Source of the DNA: a bacterium
GTDB taxonomy: Bacteria > Pseudomonadota > Gammaproteobacteria > Nevskiales > OUC007
Assembly: GCA_018222345.1 (NCBI GenBank)
Contig: JAAFAL010000014.1
Span: 1 to 36,459, forward strand
Length of the DNA stretch: 36,459 nucleotides
Reading direction: 5' to 3'
Shown here: positions 1 to 8,213 of the stretch, one piece after another
How positions within the stretch are numbered: position 1 is the first letter of the stretch
Layout: each line of letters opens with the position of its first letter
Position numbers and translations under genes: made by a program
Notes under the pieces: generated by a model
Told to the model about the DNA's origin: nothing
Database searches by the model: none
The model's input: the letters and a program-made list of their open reading frames with translations, nothing else

Positions 1-420
1 CTAATCATCGACGACCACCACACGGTGGAAGACCTAGGCATCACCTTTGGCCAGGCTTTTGCCAAGGCCGTGGGTGACAAGGCGGGCATCTACCGCTACG
101 GCCACGCTTACGTGCCGCTGGACGAGGCGCTGAGCCGCGTCGTGCTGGACTGCTCGGGCCGCCCGGGCCTGTTTTATGGCGTGGATTTCCCGCGCGCCCG
201 CATCAGCAACTTCGATGTCGATTTGTTCCGCGAGTTCTTCCAGGGCTTCGTCAACCATGCTTGGGTGACGCTGCACATCGACAGCCTCAAGGGCGATAAC
301 GCCCACCACGTGGCCGAAACCATTTTCAAGGCATTCGGCCGTACGCTCCGTGCTGCCGTGGCGCGCGACCCGCGCCGTGGCGATGCCACTCCATCGACCA
401 AAGGCACGCTGACCGCCTGA
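1..420 (+). CDS. hisB: Imidazoleglycerol-phosphate dehydratase, 3' part
   Basis: The reading frame is open from the first base of the window, so the gene starts upstream and only about the last 139 codons are present. HisB dehydrates imidazole glycerol phosphate to imidazole acetol phosphate in cytoplasmic histidine synthesis. The HHTVED metal-binding motif, followed by LGITFGQAF, is at the very start of the visible part. The end of the protein ([12 protein letters not shown], then [18 protein letters not shown]) contains the second typical His-His-Glu manganese site of the family. It heads the his operon, with hisH 24 bases downstream. The N-terminal half cannot be seen, so it is unknown whether it is fused to a histidinol phosphatase domain. 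Confidence 0.95.
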   Translation, partial: LIIDDHHTVEDLGITFGQAFAKAVGDKAGIYRYGHAYVPLDEALSRVVLDCSGRPGLFYGVDFPRARISNFDVDLFREFFQGFVNHAWVTLHIDSLKGDNAHHVAETIFKAFGRTLRAAVARDPRRGDATPSTKGTLTA

Positions 421-444
421 CGGCCGCGTAGGAACCACCTTCGT

Positions 445-1101
445 ATGTCTTGTATTGGCGTTATCGACTACGGCATGGGCAACCTGCACTCGCTGGCCAA
501 GGCGCTGGCGCGGGTGGCTGCCGAGGACCGTATCGACATTAGCTACGACCCCGATAAGCTGGCGCGCGCCGACCGCCTGGTGTTGCCGGGCGTGGGCGGT
601 GCGAAGTACTGCATGGAGGAATTGCGGCGCTTGGAACTGGACGACTTCGTGCGCGAGGTGGCCGGCACCAAACCCATGTTGGGCGTGTGCCTGGGCATGC
701 AAATCATGCTGGAGCATTCCGACGAAAACGGCGGCGCCGACTTGTTGGGCCTGTTCGAAGGCGATGTGGTCAAGTTCCCCGACCCAGCACAGCACGACGC
801 CGACACGCCCGACGACACCCGCATCAAAGTGCCGCACATGGGCTGGAACCAGATCCACCGCACCCGCGAGCATTCGCTGTTTGACGGCGTACCGGAAGAT
901 GCCTGGTTCTACTTCGTGCACAGCTACCACGCCGCGCCCGAGCACGACAAAGACATCCTCGGCGTCACCGAGCACGGCGTCGATTTCGCCTCGGTGTTGC
1001 TCAAGGAAAACACCATGGCAGTACAGTTCCACCCCGAGAAAAGCCAGGGCGCAGGCATGAAGTTGCTGGCCAACTTCATGCACTGGGACGGGCAGGTTTA
1101 G
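445..1101 (+). CDS. hisH: Imidazole glycerol phosphate synthase, glutaminase subunit HisH
   Basis: This 218-residue class I glutamine amidotransferase hydrolyses glutamine and passes ammonia to HisF in the cytoplasmic HisHF complex. The nucleophile is Cys82 in LGVCLGMQ, and the His/Glu pair is His196/Glu198 in QFHPEKS. The N-terminus (IGVIDYGMGNLHS) and the oxyanion strand (PGVGG) are canonical. The length is only slightly above the family norm, because of a charged insert (DPAQHDADTPDDT, about residues 113-125). It lies between hisB and hisA on the same strand. Confidence 0.97.
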   Translation: MSCIGVIDYGMGNLHSLAKALARVAAEDRIDISYDPDKLARADRLVLPGVGGAKYCMEELRRLELDDFVREVAGTKPMLGVCLGMQIMLEHSDENGGADLLGLFEGDVVKFPDPAQHDADTPDDTRIKVPHMGWNQIHRTREHSLFDGVPEDAWFYFVHSYHAAPEHDKDILGVTEHGVDFASVLLKENTMAVQFHPEKSQGAGMKLLANFMHWDGQV

Positions 1102-1125
1102 ACCAAAGGCAACGCGAGCGAGATC

Positions 1126-1851
1126 ATGCAATTCATACCCGCCATCGACATCAAGGACGGCCAGTGCGTGCGCCTGCGCCAGGGCAAGATGGACGACGTC
1201 ACCGTATTTGGCGACCCCGTCGAAGTGGCTGGCCAGTGGGCCGAACAGGGCGCAACCCGCCTGCACATTGTTGACCTGGACGGCGCCACGGCCGGCGAGC
1301 CGGTTAACCTGCCTGTAGTTGCCGACATCGCCGCCGCCCACCCCGGCTTGCGCATTCAAATTGGCGGCGGCATCCGCCACGAAGGCACCGTGGTCAAGTA
1401 TCTCGACGCCGGCGTGCAGTGGATCATCCTCGGCACCAAAGTCATCAACGAGCCGCACTTGCTGGGCGATTTGTGCCTGGAATTTCCGCGCCACATTATC
1501 GTCGGCCTGGATGCGGTCGATGGCAAAGTGGCCACCGACGGCTGGAGCAAGCTGTCCAACCACGACCTCATCGACCTGGCTCAGCACATCGAACATGACG
1601 GCGCCGAGGCCATCATCTACACCGACATCAAACGCGACGGCATGATGAAGGGCGTCAATGTCGAGGCCACACGCGAGCTGGCCGCTGCGGTTCATTTGCC
1701 CGTGTTTGCCTCAGGCGGCATCACGTCGCTGGACGATCTCAAGGCGCTGAAAGCCGTCGAGGACGAAGGCGTGGCAGGCGCGATCATGGGCCGGGCGCTG
1801 TACGAAGGCGCGTTTACCTTGAAACAAGCGTTTGAGGTCGCGAATAGCTGA
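1126..1851 (+). CDS. hisA: ProFAR isomerase HisA
   Basis: This is 1-(5-phosphoribosyl)-5-[(5-phosphoribosylamino)methylideneamino]imidazole-4-carboxamide isomerase, 241 residues. It is a TIM barrel that performs an Amadori rearrangement in histidine synthesis. The catalytic aspartates are Asp8 in IPAIDIKDG and the one in [10 protein letters not shown]. The half-barrel phosphate sites IQIGGGIR and FASGGI are both present. Its stop codon shares one base with the hisF start (TGATG), which indicates translational coupling. Confidence 0.97.
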   Translation: MQFIPAIDIKDGQCVRLRQGKMDDVTVFGDPVEVAGQWAEQGATRLHIVDLDGATAGEPVNLPVVADIAAAHPGLRIQIGGGIRHEGTVVKYLDAGVQWIILGTKVINEPHLLGDLCLEFPRHIIVGLDAVDGKVATDGWSKLSNHDLIDLAQHIEHDGAEAIIYTDIKRDGMMKGVNVEATRELAAAVHLPVFASGGITSLDDLKALKAVEDEGVAGAIMGRALYEGAFTLKQAFEVANS

Positions 1852-2639
1852 TGCCAGTCGCAAAACGCATCGTCCCCTGCCTGGACATCGACAAAGGCCG
1901 CGTCGTCAAAGGCGTCAAATTTGTTGACATCAAGGACGCCGGCGACCCGGTCGAGGCCGCGCGCGGCTATGACGCGCAGGGTGCCGACGAATTGGTCATC
2001 CTCGACATCACCGCCAGCCACGAAGGCCGCGACACGCTGGTGCAGGTTATCGAGGCCGTGGCCACGCAAATCTTCATCCCGCTGACCGTGGGCGGCGGCG
2101 TGCGCAAGAATGCCGACGTGCGCGCGCTGCTCAACGCCGGCGCCGACAAGGTGGCGATGAACACCGCGGCCATCGAGCGCCCGGAGTTCATTACCGAGGC
2201 CGCGCAGCGCTTTGGCTCGCAATGCATTGTTGTGGCTATCGACGCGCGGCGGCCGAAGAAAAAGAAAAAAGACGACACGCCCAGCGACATGCAGTGGGAA
2301 GTGTTCACCCACGGCGGCCGCAAGAGCACCGGCATTGACGCCATCAAATGGGCACGAGAGGTCGTCATGCGCGGCGCAGGCGAGATCCTGCTGACCAGTA
2401 TGGATCGCGACGGCACCAAGGAAGGGTTTGATATCGACCTCACCCGCGCCGTAGCCGACGCCGTCGATGTGCCGGTGATCGCCTCAGGCGGCGTTGGCAG
2501 CCTGGAAGACCTGTATGACGGCCTCACCGCAGCGCGCGCCGATGCCGTGCTGGCCGCCAGCATTTTCCACTTTGGCGAGCACACGGTAGGCAGTGCCAAG
2601 GAATACTTGCGTGGGCGCGGCGTGCACATCCGCGTGTAG
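1851..2639 (+). CDS. hisF: Imidazole glycerol phosphate synthase, cyclase subunit HisF
   Basis: HisF (262 residues) uses ammonia from HisH to make imidazole glycerol phosphate and AICAR. It is a TIM barrel with catalytic Asp12 (VPCLDIDKG) and a second Asp in VVAIDARRP. Phosphate-binding turns ([15 protein letters not shown]) are present. The loop after the second Asp carries a lysine-rich insert ([16 protein letters not shown]) before the conserved [13 protein letters not shown]. Inserts here occur in gammaproteobacterial HisF, but the five-lysine run is unusual. The start overlaps the hisA stop by one base. Confidence 0.97.
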   Translation: MPVAKRIVPCLDIDKGRVVKGVKFVDIKDAGDPVEAARGYDAQGADELVILDITASHEGRDTLVQVIEAVATQIFIPLTVGGGVRKNADVRALLNAGADKVAMNTAAIERPEFITEAAQRFGSQCIVVAIDARRPKKKKKDDTPSDMQWEVFTHGGRKSTGIDAIKWAREVVMRGAGEILLTSMDRDGTKEGFDIDLTRAVADAVDVPVIASGGVGSLEDLYDGLTAARADAVLAASIFHFGEHTVGSAKEYLRGRGVHIRV

Positions 2640-2683
2640 CCCGGCGCTGCGTCATACAAGCGCAATGCTGGCACACTAGCCTT

Positions 2684-3010
2684 ATGTCTGAACAAGTCCT
2701 CGCCCAATTGGCCGACGTGCTCGCACAGCGCAAGCTGGCGGACCCCGGTGATTCCTACACCGCCAGCCTGCTGGCTGGTGGCGCCGAACGCATCGGCAAG
2801 AAAATTGGCGAGGAAGCCACCGAAACCGCCATGGCTGGCGTGCTCGGTGACAAGAGCGCCATCGTGGCCGAAACCGCCGATTTGTGGTTTCACACGCTGG
2901 TATTGTTGGCACACCACGATCTGGCGCCGCAGCAGGTGCTGGACGAACTCGCGCGCCGCTTTGGCGTGTCGGGCCTGGACGAAAAAGCCTCACGCGAGGC
3001 GGAGGACTAA
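2684..3010 (+). CDS. hisE: Phosphoribosyl-ATP pyrophosphatase HisE
   Basis: HisE (108 residues) hydrolyses PR-ATP to PR-AMP, the second step of histidine synthesis. It is an all-alpha MazG-like fold. Family signatures are the [28 protein letters not shown] stretch (positions about 22-49), with the metal-binding EEATE, and the later [14 protein letters not shown] helix. It is a stand-alone HisE rather than a HisIE fusion. The 44-base gap to hisF is too short for hisI, so PR-AMP cyclohydrolase must be encoded elsewhere. tatA starts three bases after the stop, as in the hisE-tatABC arrangement known from pseudomonads. Confidence 0.95.
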   Translation: MSEQVLAQLADVLAQRKLADPGDSYTASLLAGGAERIGKKIGEEATETAMAGVLGDKSAIVAETADLWFHTLVLLAHHDLAPQQVLDELARRFGVSGLDEKASREAED

Positions 3011-3012
3011 CT

Positions 3013-3288
3013 ATGGGACTTGGCGGCATATCCATGTGGCAGTTGCTCATCGTGCTAGCCATCGTATTGCTGGTGTTTGGCACCAAGCGCATCCGCAATT
3101 TAGGCGGTGATTTGGGCGGTGCCATCAAGGGCTTCAAAAGCGCCATGAACGACGGCGAGAAAGAACAGGACGAAGCACAGCAATCCGAAGCGCTTGAAGG
3201 CGAGGACGCGCCCAACGCCCAGGCCGAAGACAAGGCCGAAGACAAGGCCGACGATAAGACCAAGCAAACAACGGGCTCACCAAAATAG
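3013..3288 (+). CDS. tatA: Sec-independent translocase subunit TatA
   Basis: This 91-residue protein has the TatA architecture. A short N-terminal membrane helix ([16 protein letters not shown], about residues 8-23) is followed by the [24 protein letters not shown] hinge and amphipathic helix, then a long acidic/lysine tail with EDKA-type repeats. TatA oligomers form the passage for folded, twin-arginine-signal proteins across the inner membrane. The ATG at 3013 is chosen over in-frame upstream codons because GGAGG, in the end of hisE, lies just before it and the protein then begins with the family-typical MGLGG. A palindromic repeat separates it from tatB. Confidence 0.93.
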   Translation: MGLGGISMWQLLIVLAIVLLVFGTKRIRNLGGDLGGAIKGFKSAMNDGEKEQDEAQQSEALEGEDAPNAQAEDKAEDKADDKTKQTTGSPK

Positions 3289-3292
3289 CGTG

Positions 3293-3382
3293 TTGTTGCG
3301 AGGCGTAAAGCGCCGCGGCAATCTCGCTGGGCGGCCAGCGCATCATTCAGATTGCCGCGCACCCTTAGCGCTCGCAATGGCA
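3293..3382. repeat. Dispersed palindromic repeat, copy 1 (tatA-tatB gap)
   Basis: The left arm reads GTTGCGAGGCG...GCCGCGGCAATCTC and the right arm AGATTGCCGCGC...GCTCGCAATGGCAG. Together they form a large imperfect inverted repeat that fills almost the whole tatA-tatB spacer. It belongs to the same family as the elements near 14408, 15988, 31660, 32965 and 33813. As RNA it could fold into a long hairpin inside the tat transcript. Confidence 0.85.
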
Positions 3383-3395
3383 GCGTGTTCTGACC

Positions 3396-3773
3396 ATGTT
3401 TGACATAGGCTTCGCGGAACTGTTGGTGCTGTCCATCATCGCCTTGGTGGTGCTCGGCCCCGAGCGCCTGCCCGAAGCCGCGCGCGCCGTCGGCCGTTGG
3501 GCCGGCAAGGCGCGGGCATTCGCGCGCAGCATCACCAACGAGCTCGACAAAGAAGTGCGCTACAGCGAAACCACCGCACAACTGCGCGCGGCGCAAGCGT
3601 CGGTGAAAAAGCAGATGGACGAGTTCAAGACCGAGGCCAGCCAGGACGTCACCCAGCCCGACGCCTCAATCGAATCGGCCGAATCGACCGACCCCGAACC
3701 CACACAGGAGCACGCCGATGGGACGCCCGCGCCGCAAGCCCGGCCCACCGCCGCGCCTGAAAAACGTGGTTGA
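3396..3773 (+). CDS. tatB: Sec-independent translocase subunit TatB
   Basis: TatB (125 residues) forms the signal-peptide receptor complex with TatC in the inner membrane. The N-terminus [30 protein letters not shown] is diagnostic: a short transmembrane helix with a conserved Glu at position 8, then the LGPERLP hinge. It continues with an amphipathic helix ([15 protein letters not shown]) and an acidic, proline-rich tail. The 3' end overlaps tatC by 56 bases in another frame. Confidence 0.95.
   Translation: MFDIGFAELLVLSIIALVVLGPERLPEAARAVGRWAGKARAFARSITNELDKEVRYSETTAQLRAAQASVKKQMDEFKTEASQDVTQPDASIESAESTDPEPTQEHADGTPAPQARPTAAPEKRG
3706..3710 (+). promoter_or_regulatory. Ribosome binding site that sets the tatC start
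   Basis: AGGAG lies seven bases before the ATG at 3718, inside the tatB coding region. The alternative GTG at 3766, which would avoid most of the overlap, has no comparable site. This supports the long 56-base tatB/tatC overlap. Confidence 0.6.
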
Positions 3774-4545
3774 AGCCAGCGCCAGCAAAGGCAATGAGGC
3801 GCCGCTGATCAGCCACCTGCTGGAATTGCGCACGCGGCTGCTGCATGCCGTTGCCGGCGTCATCATCATCTTCATCCCGCTGGCGTTTTTTGCCCAGGAT
3901 ATCTACAGCGTCGTCGCCGGCCCGTTGATGGCGCAGATGCCCGAGGGCACGACCATGATCGCCACCGAAGTGGCGGCGCCGTTCCTGACACCCTTCAAGA
4001 TGGCGCTGCTGCTGGCCGTGGTACTAGCCATGCCGTGGTTGCTCTACCAAATCTGGGGGTTTGTCGCCCCTGGCCTGTATGCCAACGAGCGCAGGCTGGC
4101 TGCGCCGCTGATCATTAGCAGCACGCTGCTGTTTTATGCCGGCATGGCGTTTGCCTATTTCGTCGTCTTCCCGCTGATCTTCGCGTTCCTGGTGGCGGTA
4201 GCGCCCGAAGGCGTGTCGGTGATGACCGACATCAGCCGCTACCTCGACTTCGTCATCAAGCTGTTCCTGGCCTTTGGGGTCGCCTTCGAAATGCCCGTGG
4301 CCATCGTGCTGATGGTGTGGAGCGGTTTCACCACGCCTGGCAAGCTCAAGCAAAAGCGGCCGTATGTTCTTGTCGGCGCGTTTGTCATCGGCATGTTGCT
4401 GACGCCGCCCGACGTGGTGTCGCAAACGCTGCTGGCCCTGCCTGCCTACGTGCTGTTCGAGATCGGCATTATCGCGGCACGATTGTTCGTACCCGGTAGC
4501 AAGCAGGTTGACGAACAACTTGAAGGGAAGATCCCCAATGAGTGA
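3718..4545 (+). CDS. tatC: Sec-independent translocase subunit TatC
   Basis: TatC (275 residues) is the polytopic core of the Tat receptor. The family hallmark [13 protein letters not shown] appears at about residues 30-42. It is followed by six hydrophobic segments and by conserved pieces such as [28 protein letters not shown], and the late [23 protein letters not shown]. The N-terminal extension ([14 protein letters not shown]) is basic and proline-rich and overlaps tatB. The stop overlaps the following SDR gene by eight bases. Confidence 0.96.
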   Translation: MGRPRRKPGPPPRLKNVVEASASKGNEAPLISHLLELRTRLLHAVAGVIIIFIPLAFFAQDIYSVVAGPLMAQMPEGTTMIATEVAAPFLTPFKMALLLAVVLAMPWLLYQIWGFVAPGLYANERRLAAPLIISSTLLFYAGMAFAYFVVFPLIFAFLVAVAPEGVSVMTDISRYLDFVIKLFLAFGVAFEMPVAIVLMVWSGFTTPGKLKQKRPYVLVGAFVIGMLLTPPDVVSQTLLALPAYVLFEIGIIAARLFVPGSKQVDEQLEGKIPNE

Positions 4546-5320
4546 ATCGACTCGATCCGTCTTCATCACCGGCGCAGCCGCTGGCATTGGCAAAGCTTGC
4601 GCGCAGGCCTTCCATGACGCTGGCTGGTTTGTGGGTTTGTACGACCGCGATGCCGCAGGTTGCGAAACACTGGCGCAAGCCCTGGGCGAGCGCTGCATCG
4701 CCGGCAGCCTGGATGTCACCGATGCTGGCGCCTGGCAGCCAGCGCTTGAGGCGTTCTGGACGGCCGCCGGCGGGCGCCTGGATCTGCTGCTCAACAACGC
4801 CGGCATCCTGGCGGCCGGCGGCTTTGAAGCCATCCCGCTGGCACAGCAACACGCCATTGTCGATGTCAACGTCAAAGGCGTGATGAATGGCTGCCACGCG
4901 GGCTTCGACTACCTGCGCCGCACACCGGGCGCCCGCGTCATCAACATGGCTTCGGCGTCGGCCTTGTATGGCCAGCCTGAACTGGCGACGTACGCCGCAA
5001 CCAAGTTCGCCGTGCGCGGGCTCACCGAGGGCCTGAATATCGAGTGGGATGCGCACGGAATTTACGTGTGCGACATCCTGCCGCTATTCACCCAAACGGC
5101 GATGATGGACGACGCCGACAAGGCCGCCAGCGCGCAAAACCTGAAAAAGCGCCTCAGCCCCGAAGATGTCGCCAGCGTGGTCATGCAGGCCGCAACCAGC
5201 ACCAGCCACAAACCACACTGGTTGGTGGGCGGCCAAACCAAAAGCCTGGCCATGGCACTAAAACTGACGCCTGCGGCCTTTGGTCGCGCGGTGGTCAAAA
5301 AACTGACGGCGGCGGAATAA
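4538..5320 (+). CDS. Short-chain dehydrogenase/reductase (SDR) family oxidoreductase
   Basis: This 260-residue classical SDR binds NAD(P)H and acts on an unknown alcohol or carbonyl substrate. Visible motifs are the TGAAAGIG Rossmann turn (11-18), NNAG (86-89), a catalytic serine in [10 protein letters not shown] (about 137-146) and YxxxK (Tyr152, Lys156). The ATG at 4538 is chosen because GAAGGGA lies before it and the protein then begins right at the Rossmann strand. It overlaps the tatC stop, so it is probably co-transcribed with tat. There is no twin-arginine signal, so it is likely cytoplasmic and only a passenger of the operon. Confidence 0.9.
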   Translation: MSESTRSVFITGAAAGIGKACAQAFHDAGWFVGLYDRDAAGCETLAQALGERCIAGSLDVTDAGAWQPALEAFWTAAGGRLDLLLNNAGILAAGGFEAIPLAQQHAIVDVNVKGVMNGCHAGFDYLRRTPGARVINMASASALYGQPELATYAATKFAVRGLTEGLNIEWDAHGIYVCDILPLFTQTAMMDDADKAASAQNLKKRLSPEDVASVVMQAATSTSHKPHWLVGGQTKSLAMALKLTPAAFGRAVVKKLTAAE

Positions 5321-5364
5321 GCGTTCGCTACGCGGCGCGGCATCGTCGGGTGATAATCCGGCGC

Positions 5365-6624
5365 ATGCGCGCCGCCACAATCCGATACACGCTGCTGTTC
5401 GCTGCGCTGAGCGTGGCCGGCTGCGGTGGCCAAAACGCTGTGAACCCACAGGCCGTACTGGCCGGCTACCGCACCCTGGCACACCTCAACTACACCAAGG
5501 CGTATCAGGCAGCCGGCGACTTGCAGGTCGCCATTGCGAAACTCGATGCTAACCCCAGCGCGTCAACGCTCGAAGTGGCCCGCGAAGCATGGCGCGCCGC
5601 CCGCGTGCCCTATGCCCGCAGCGAGGCATTGCGATTCGGCAATCGGTTTGTTGATGAGTGGCAAACCCGTGTCAACGCATGGCCTGTTGACGAAGGCTTT
5701 ATCGATTACGTCGCCCGCGGCTATTCAGCCTCGCCCGGCAACCGGCTGGCACGGTTGAACTTGATTGCTTCCGAGCGCGTCACCATCGCCGGGAGCACGC
5801 TCAACACCGAGCCCATGCGGCGCATGCTCTTGCAGCAGGCGCAAGCGTTGTCGAGCACGGCAAGCAACGTGGCAACCGGCTATCACGCCATCGAGTTCAT
5901 GTTGTGGGGCCAAGATCTCAATGGCACCGGCCCTGGCGCCGGCCAGCGACCGTGGACCGACTTCGCCCACGACGCCGCCACCTGCACCGACGGCCCCAGC
6001 CCCGCACCACTGCGCCACTGCAACCGCCGGCGCGACTTCCTACGCGAACTGGTTGCCCTGCTACGCCTAGACTTACGCGACATGGCCGGCCAATGGGGGC
6101 CTCAAACGGGTAGCCAAGGCGACCGCCTGGTGGAAGGCGACCCCAACACCGGGCTGCGCCGGATGCTGCACGGCCTGGTGACCATGAGCGGCCGCGAGTT
6201 AGCGGGCCAACGCATGCAACGGGCACTACTGACTCACGCCCAGGAGTTTGAGCAGGACGCGTTCTCAGATGACACCCACAACTCGCTGTTCTTCAACGCC
6301 CAAGGCATCGAAAACTTCTACTACGGCCGAGCCGGCGCGCTTGACATGCCGGTCAGCCTCGCCGACCTGGCATTGCGCAGCGACGCCGACCTGGCGCAGC
6401 AACTCGATCTGGCCTTTGCTCGCACGCGCGCGGCCATGCAGTCCATCGTCAGCGCCGGCGAACGGGGCCAAAGCTTCGACATGCTCATCGCCGCCGGCAA
6501 CCGTGAGGGCGCTGCGCTAGTGCGTGAAGCCATTGCCACGCTGCAAGCACAAGCCCTGCTGCTGAAAACGCTTGGCGAGGTGCTGGAACTGGGTGAACTC
6601 GACCCAAAGAGCGCAAGTCGCTGA
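5365..6624 (+). CDS. Imelysin-family (M75/IrpA-like) lipoprotein
   Basis: This is a 419-residue putative lipoprotein of the imelysin family, which is linked to periplasmic iron uptake and was originally described as a metallopeptidase. A signal peptide ends in a lipobox (SVAGC, Cys about 20). The family core GYHAIEFMLWGQD (the GxHxxE motif) is present, followed by a C-terminal FFNAQGIENFYYG stretch. The ATG at 5365 places the signal peptide at the N-terminus; a GTG 15 bases upstream is also possible. No siderophore or other iron-transport gene is adjacent, so the iron role is by family only. Confidence 0.85.
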   Translation: MRAATIRYTLLFAALSVAGCGGQNAVNPQAVLAGYRTLAHLNYTKAYQAAGDLQVAIAKLDANPSASTLEVAREAWRAARVPYARSEALRFGNRFVDEWQTRVNAWPVDEGFIDYVARGYSASPGNRLARLNLIASERVTIAGSTLNTEPMRRMLLQQAQALSSTASNVATGYHAIEFMLWGQDLNGTGPGAGQRPWTDFAHDAATCTDGPSPAPLRHCNRRRDFLRELVALLRLDLRDMAGQWGPQTGSQGDRLVEGDPNTGLRRMLHGLVTMSGRELAGQRMQRALLTHAQEFEQDAFSDDTHNSLFFNAQGIENFYYGRAGALDMPVSLADLALRSDADLAQQLDLAFARTRAAMQSIVSAGERGQSFDMLIAAGNREGAALVREAIATLQAQALLLKTLGEVLELGELDPKSASR

Positions 6625-6677
6625 CGCACGAACTGTCATAGCCCACCGATTGCGGTGGCTGTGAAACAATATTTTGT

Positions 6678-7229
6678 ATGCACATTGCACTCACAGAATT
6701 TGCCCGCGGCAAGTTGTTCCGCAAGGCCGCCAACCGCGGCCTGCAGGGCACGAATCCGGATGATTTCCTGGCACACATCAATACAAGCTCGCCGCTTGCC
6801 GTGCTTGATGGCTATGCGCCGTTTTGCACACTGCACGTGCATGCCAATTGGACCGACACGCCGGTGTCAGCCGTGCCGATAACCGACGCCAACCGGCACA
6901 TGTTGCACAGCGCTTACGAGGCGCGCAGCGACGATGAATTACCGGTGTTGGTGCGTTGGTTTGAGGGTGTCACGCCCCCGCGCGCGGACTATCTGCTCGT
7001 GATCTTGTACGACCGCGAACAATTGCAACGCGAAGGCGATGCGGTGGATGCCGACTGGGGCGTGGTCGGCTGCCTGGCCACCGCCGAACCGGCGGAAACC
7101 CCGATGGCGCCGATCACCATGCTGCGCAATGCACTTGGCGTTGATGAAGGCGGCTCGGGCGTGGCCATCGACCGCGACGCTTACGCGGCCAGCGTGGCTT
7201 TCTGGGACACACACGCCAACTGGCGCTGA
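6678..7229 (+). CDS. DUF3228-like conserved hypothetical protein
   Basis: This 183-residue soluble protein has no signal peptide or membrane segment. From memory it resembles the DUF3228 family, mainly in the C-terminal block VDADWGVVGCLATAEPAETPMAPITMLRNALGV (positions about 115-147) and the end FWDTHANWR. The function is unknown. It is separated from the imelysin gene by 53 bases and lies convergent to the TraB-like gene. No strong ribosome binding site is visible before the ATG. The family assignment would need a profile search. Confidence 0.65.
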   Translation: MHIALTEFARGKLFRKAANRGLQGTNPDDFLAHINTSSPLAVLDGYAPFCTLHVHANWTDTPVSAVPITDANRHMLHSAYEARSDDELPVLVRWFEGVTPPRADYLLVILYDREQLQREGDAVDADWGVVGCLATAEPAETPMAPITMLRNALGVDEGGSGVAIDRDAYAASVAFWDTHANWR

Positions 7230-7247
7230 TGATTGGCTAGCAGACTG

Positions 7248-8213
7248 CTAGCGCTGAATCGCCACCAAATCGCGCTGCGCGAACAGGTCGATCAAGCTGT
7301 CGTCGCCCACTAAATGCAGAGCGCCAACGACCACGGCCACATCATCGCTGCCGGCCAATAGCTCCACCAGCTTCGGCATCCAAGACTTGTTGCGGTCGGT
7401 CAGCAAATGCGCGTAAGCCGCGGGGCTGTCATCGCGCAAGGGTTGGGCCAAGGCTGTCATCGCAGCCACATCGCCGTTGCGCCAGGCGGCGTAAAGGTCG
7501 TCAGCCACGCCGGGCTGCGCCTGCAACTGGGCAATGGTTGAGCGCAGCAAAGCCAAGCCGCCGTCGTCGCCAATGCTTGTGAGCAGGGCCATATGCGCTT
7601 CGGTGGTCTCCAGCCCCAGGCGCGGCTTGCCATCGGCCAGGGCCAAATTGTGAAAATGCTGATCGAGGCCGCGGCTGGGCTTGAAGCCGGCCTGCAGATA
7701 ATTGGCCAGCTCCAAGTTGAGGCTGGCAAACCACGGCTGCATGGCCTCGAAGCTGACCAGCGGCAAGTCGTAGCGGCGCACCAATGCGACAAAATCACCG
7801 TATTGCTCGCCCAACCGCTGGCGCAGCGCTTGCCCGCCGATGTTTTGCGCCTGCGCCAGCAGGCTGAGCTGCGTGGCAGGCGCTTGCAGCGCAGCGAGAT
7901 CTGTTTCGAACACCACCCGGTCGGCCGCGCGATAGGCCTCGGTCATCGCCTCGGGCAACGGGTAGGCGCGGTCGGGCAGCAGATGCATGGAGCCAATCAG
8001 GTGCAGCGTCGAGTCCTGGTCGGAGACCGACCAGACAAAACTGCTGGCGCTGGCATACCCACTCGCGAGACTGCAGGTCAGTGCAACTAACAAGGTTTTG
8101 ACAAGGCCGCTGCGCCACAGACTGACAGAAAGGAGTAGTCTTCCCGGATGGGGATTAGTGAGCCCACGAGGCAAGCGAGTGATCGACGCTGAATTCATTT
8201 TCAAAGGCGGCAT
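7248..8213 (-). CDS. TraB/GumN family protein, probably exported
   Basis: The frame encodes up to 321 residues. The TraB/GumN domain starts with FVWSVSDQDSTLHLIGSMHLLPDRAYPLPEAM and continues with AYRAADRVVFETD, which carries the GSMH and ETD-type conserved polar residues. The C-terminal VVVGALHLVGDDSLIDLF is the second conserved block. Enzymes of this family (TIKI-like) are proposed metalloproteases. A hydrophobic stretch (LLVALTCSLASGYASAS) just before the domain looks like a signal peptide. The true start is uncertain: ATG codons at 8213 and 8198 both give a long n-region, and both overlap the 5' end of the divergent signalling gene. Confidence 0.8.
   Translation of the reverse strand: MPPLKMNSASITRLPRGLTNPHPGRLLLSVSLWRSGLVKTLLVALTCSLASGYASASSFVWSVSDQDSTLHLIGSMHLLPDRAYPLPEAMTEAYRAADRVVFETDLAALQAPATQLSLLAQAQNIGGQALRQRLGEQYGDFVALVRRYDLPLVSFEAMQPWFASLNLELANYLQAGFKPSRGLDQHFHNLALADGKPRLGLETTEAHMALLTSIGDDGGLALLRSTIAQLQAQPGVADDLYAAWRNGDVAAMTALAQPLRDDSPAAYAHLLTDRNKSWMPKLVELLAGSDDVAVVVGALHLVGDDSLIDLFAQRDLVAIQR

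Noticed and set aside
34-1695. A 553-codon minus-strand frame opposite hisB, hisH and hisA
   Set aside because: It spans three well-identified his genes and their spacers, and has no domain signature.
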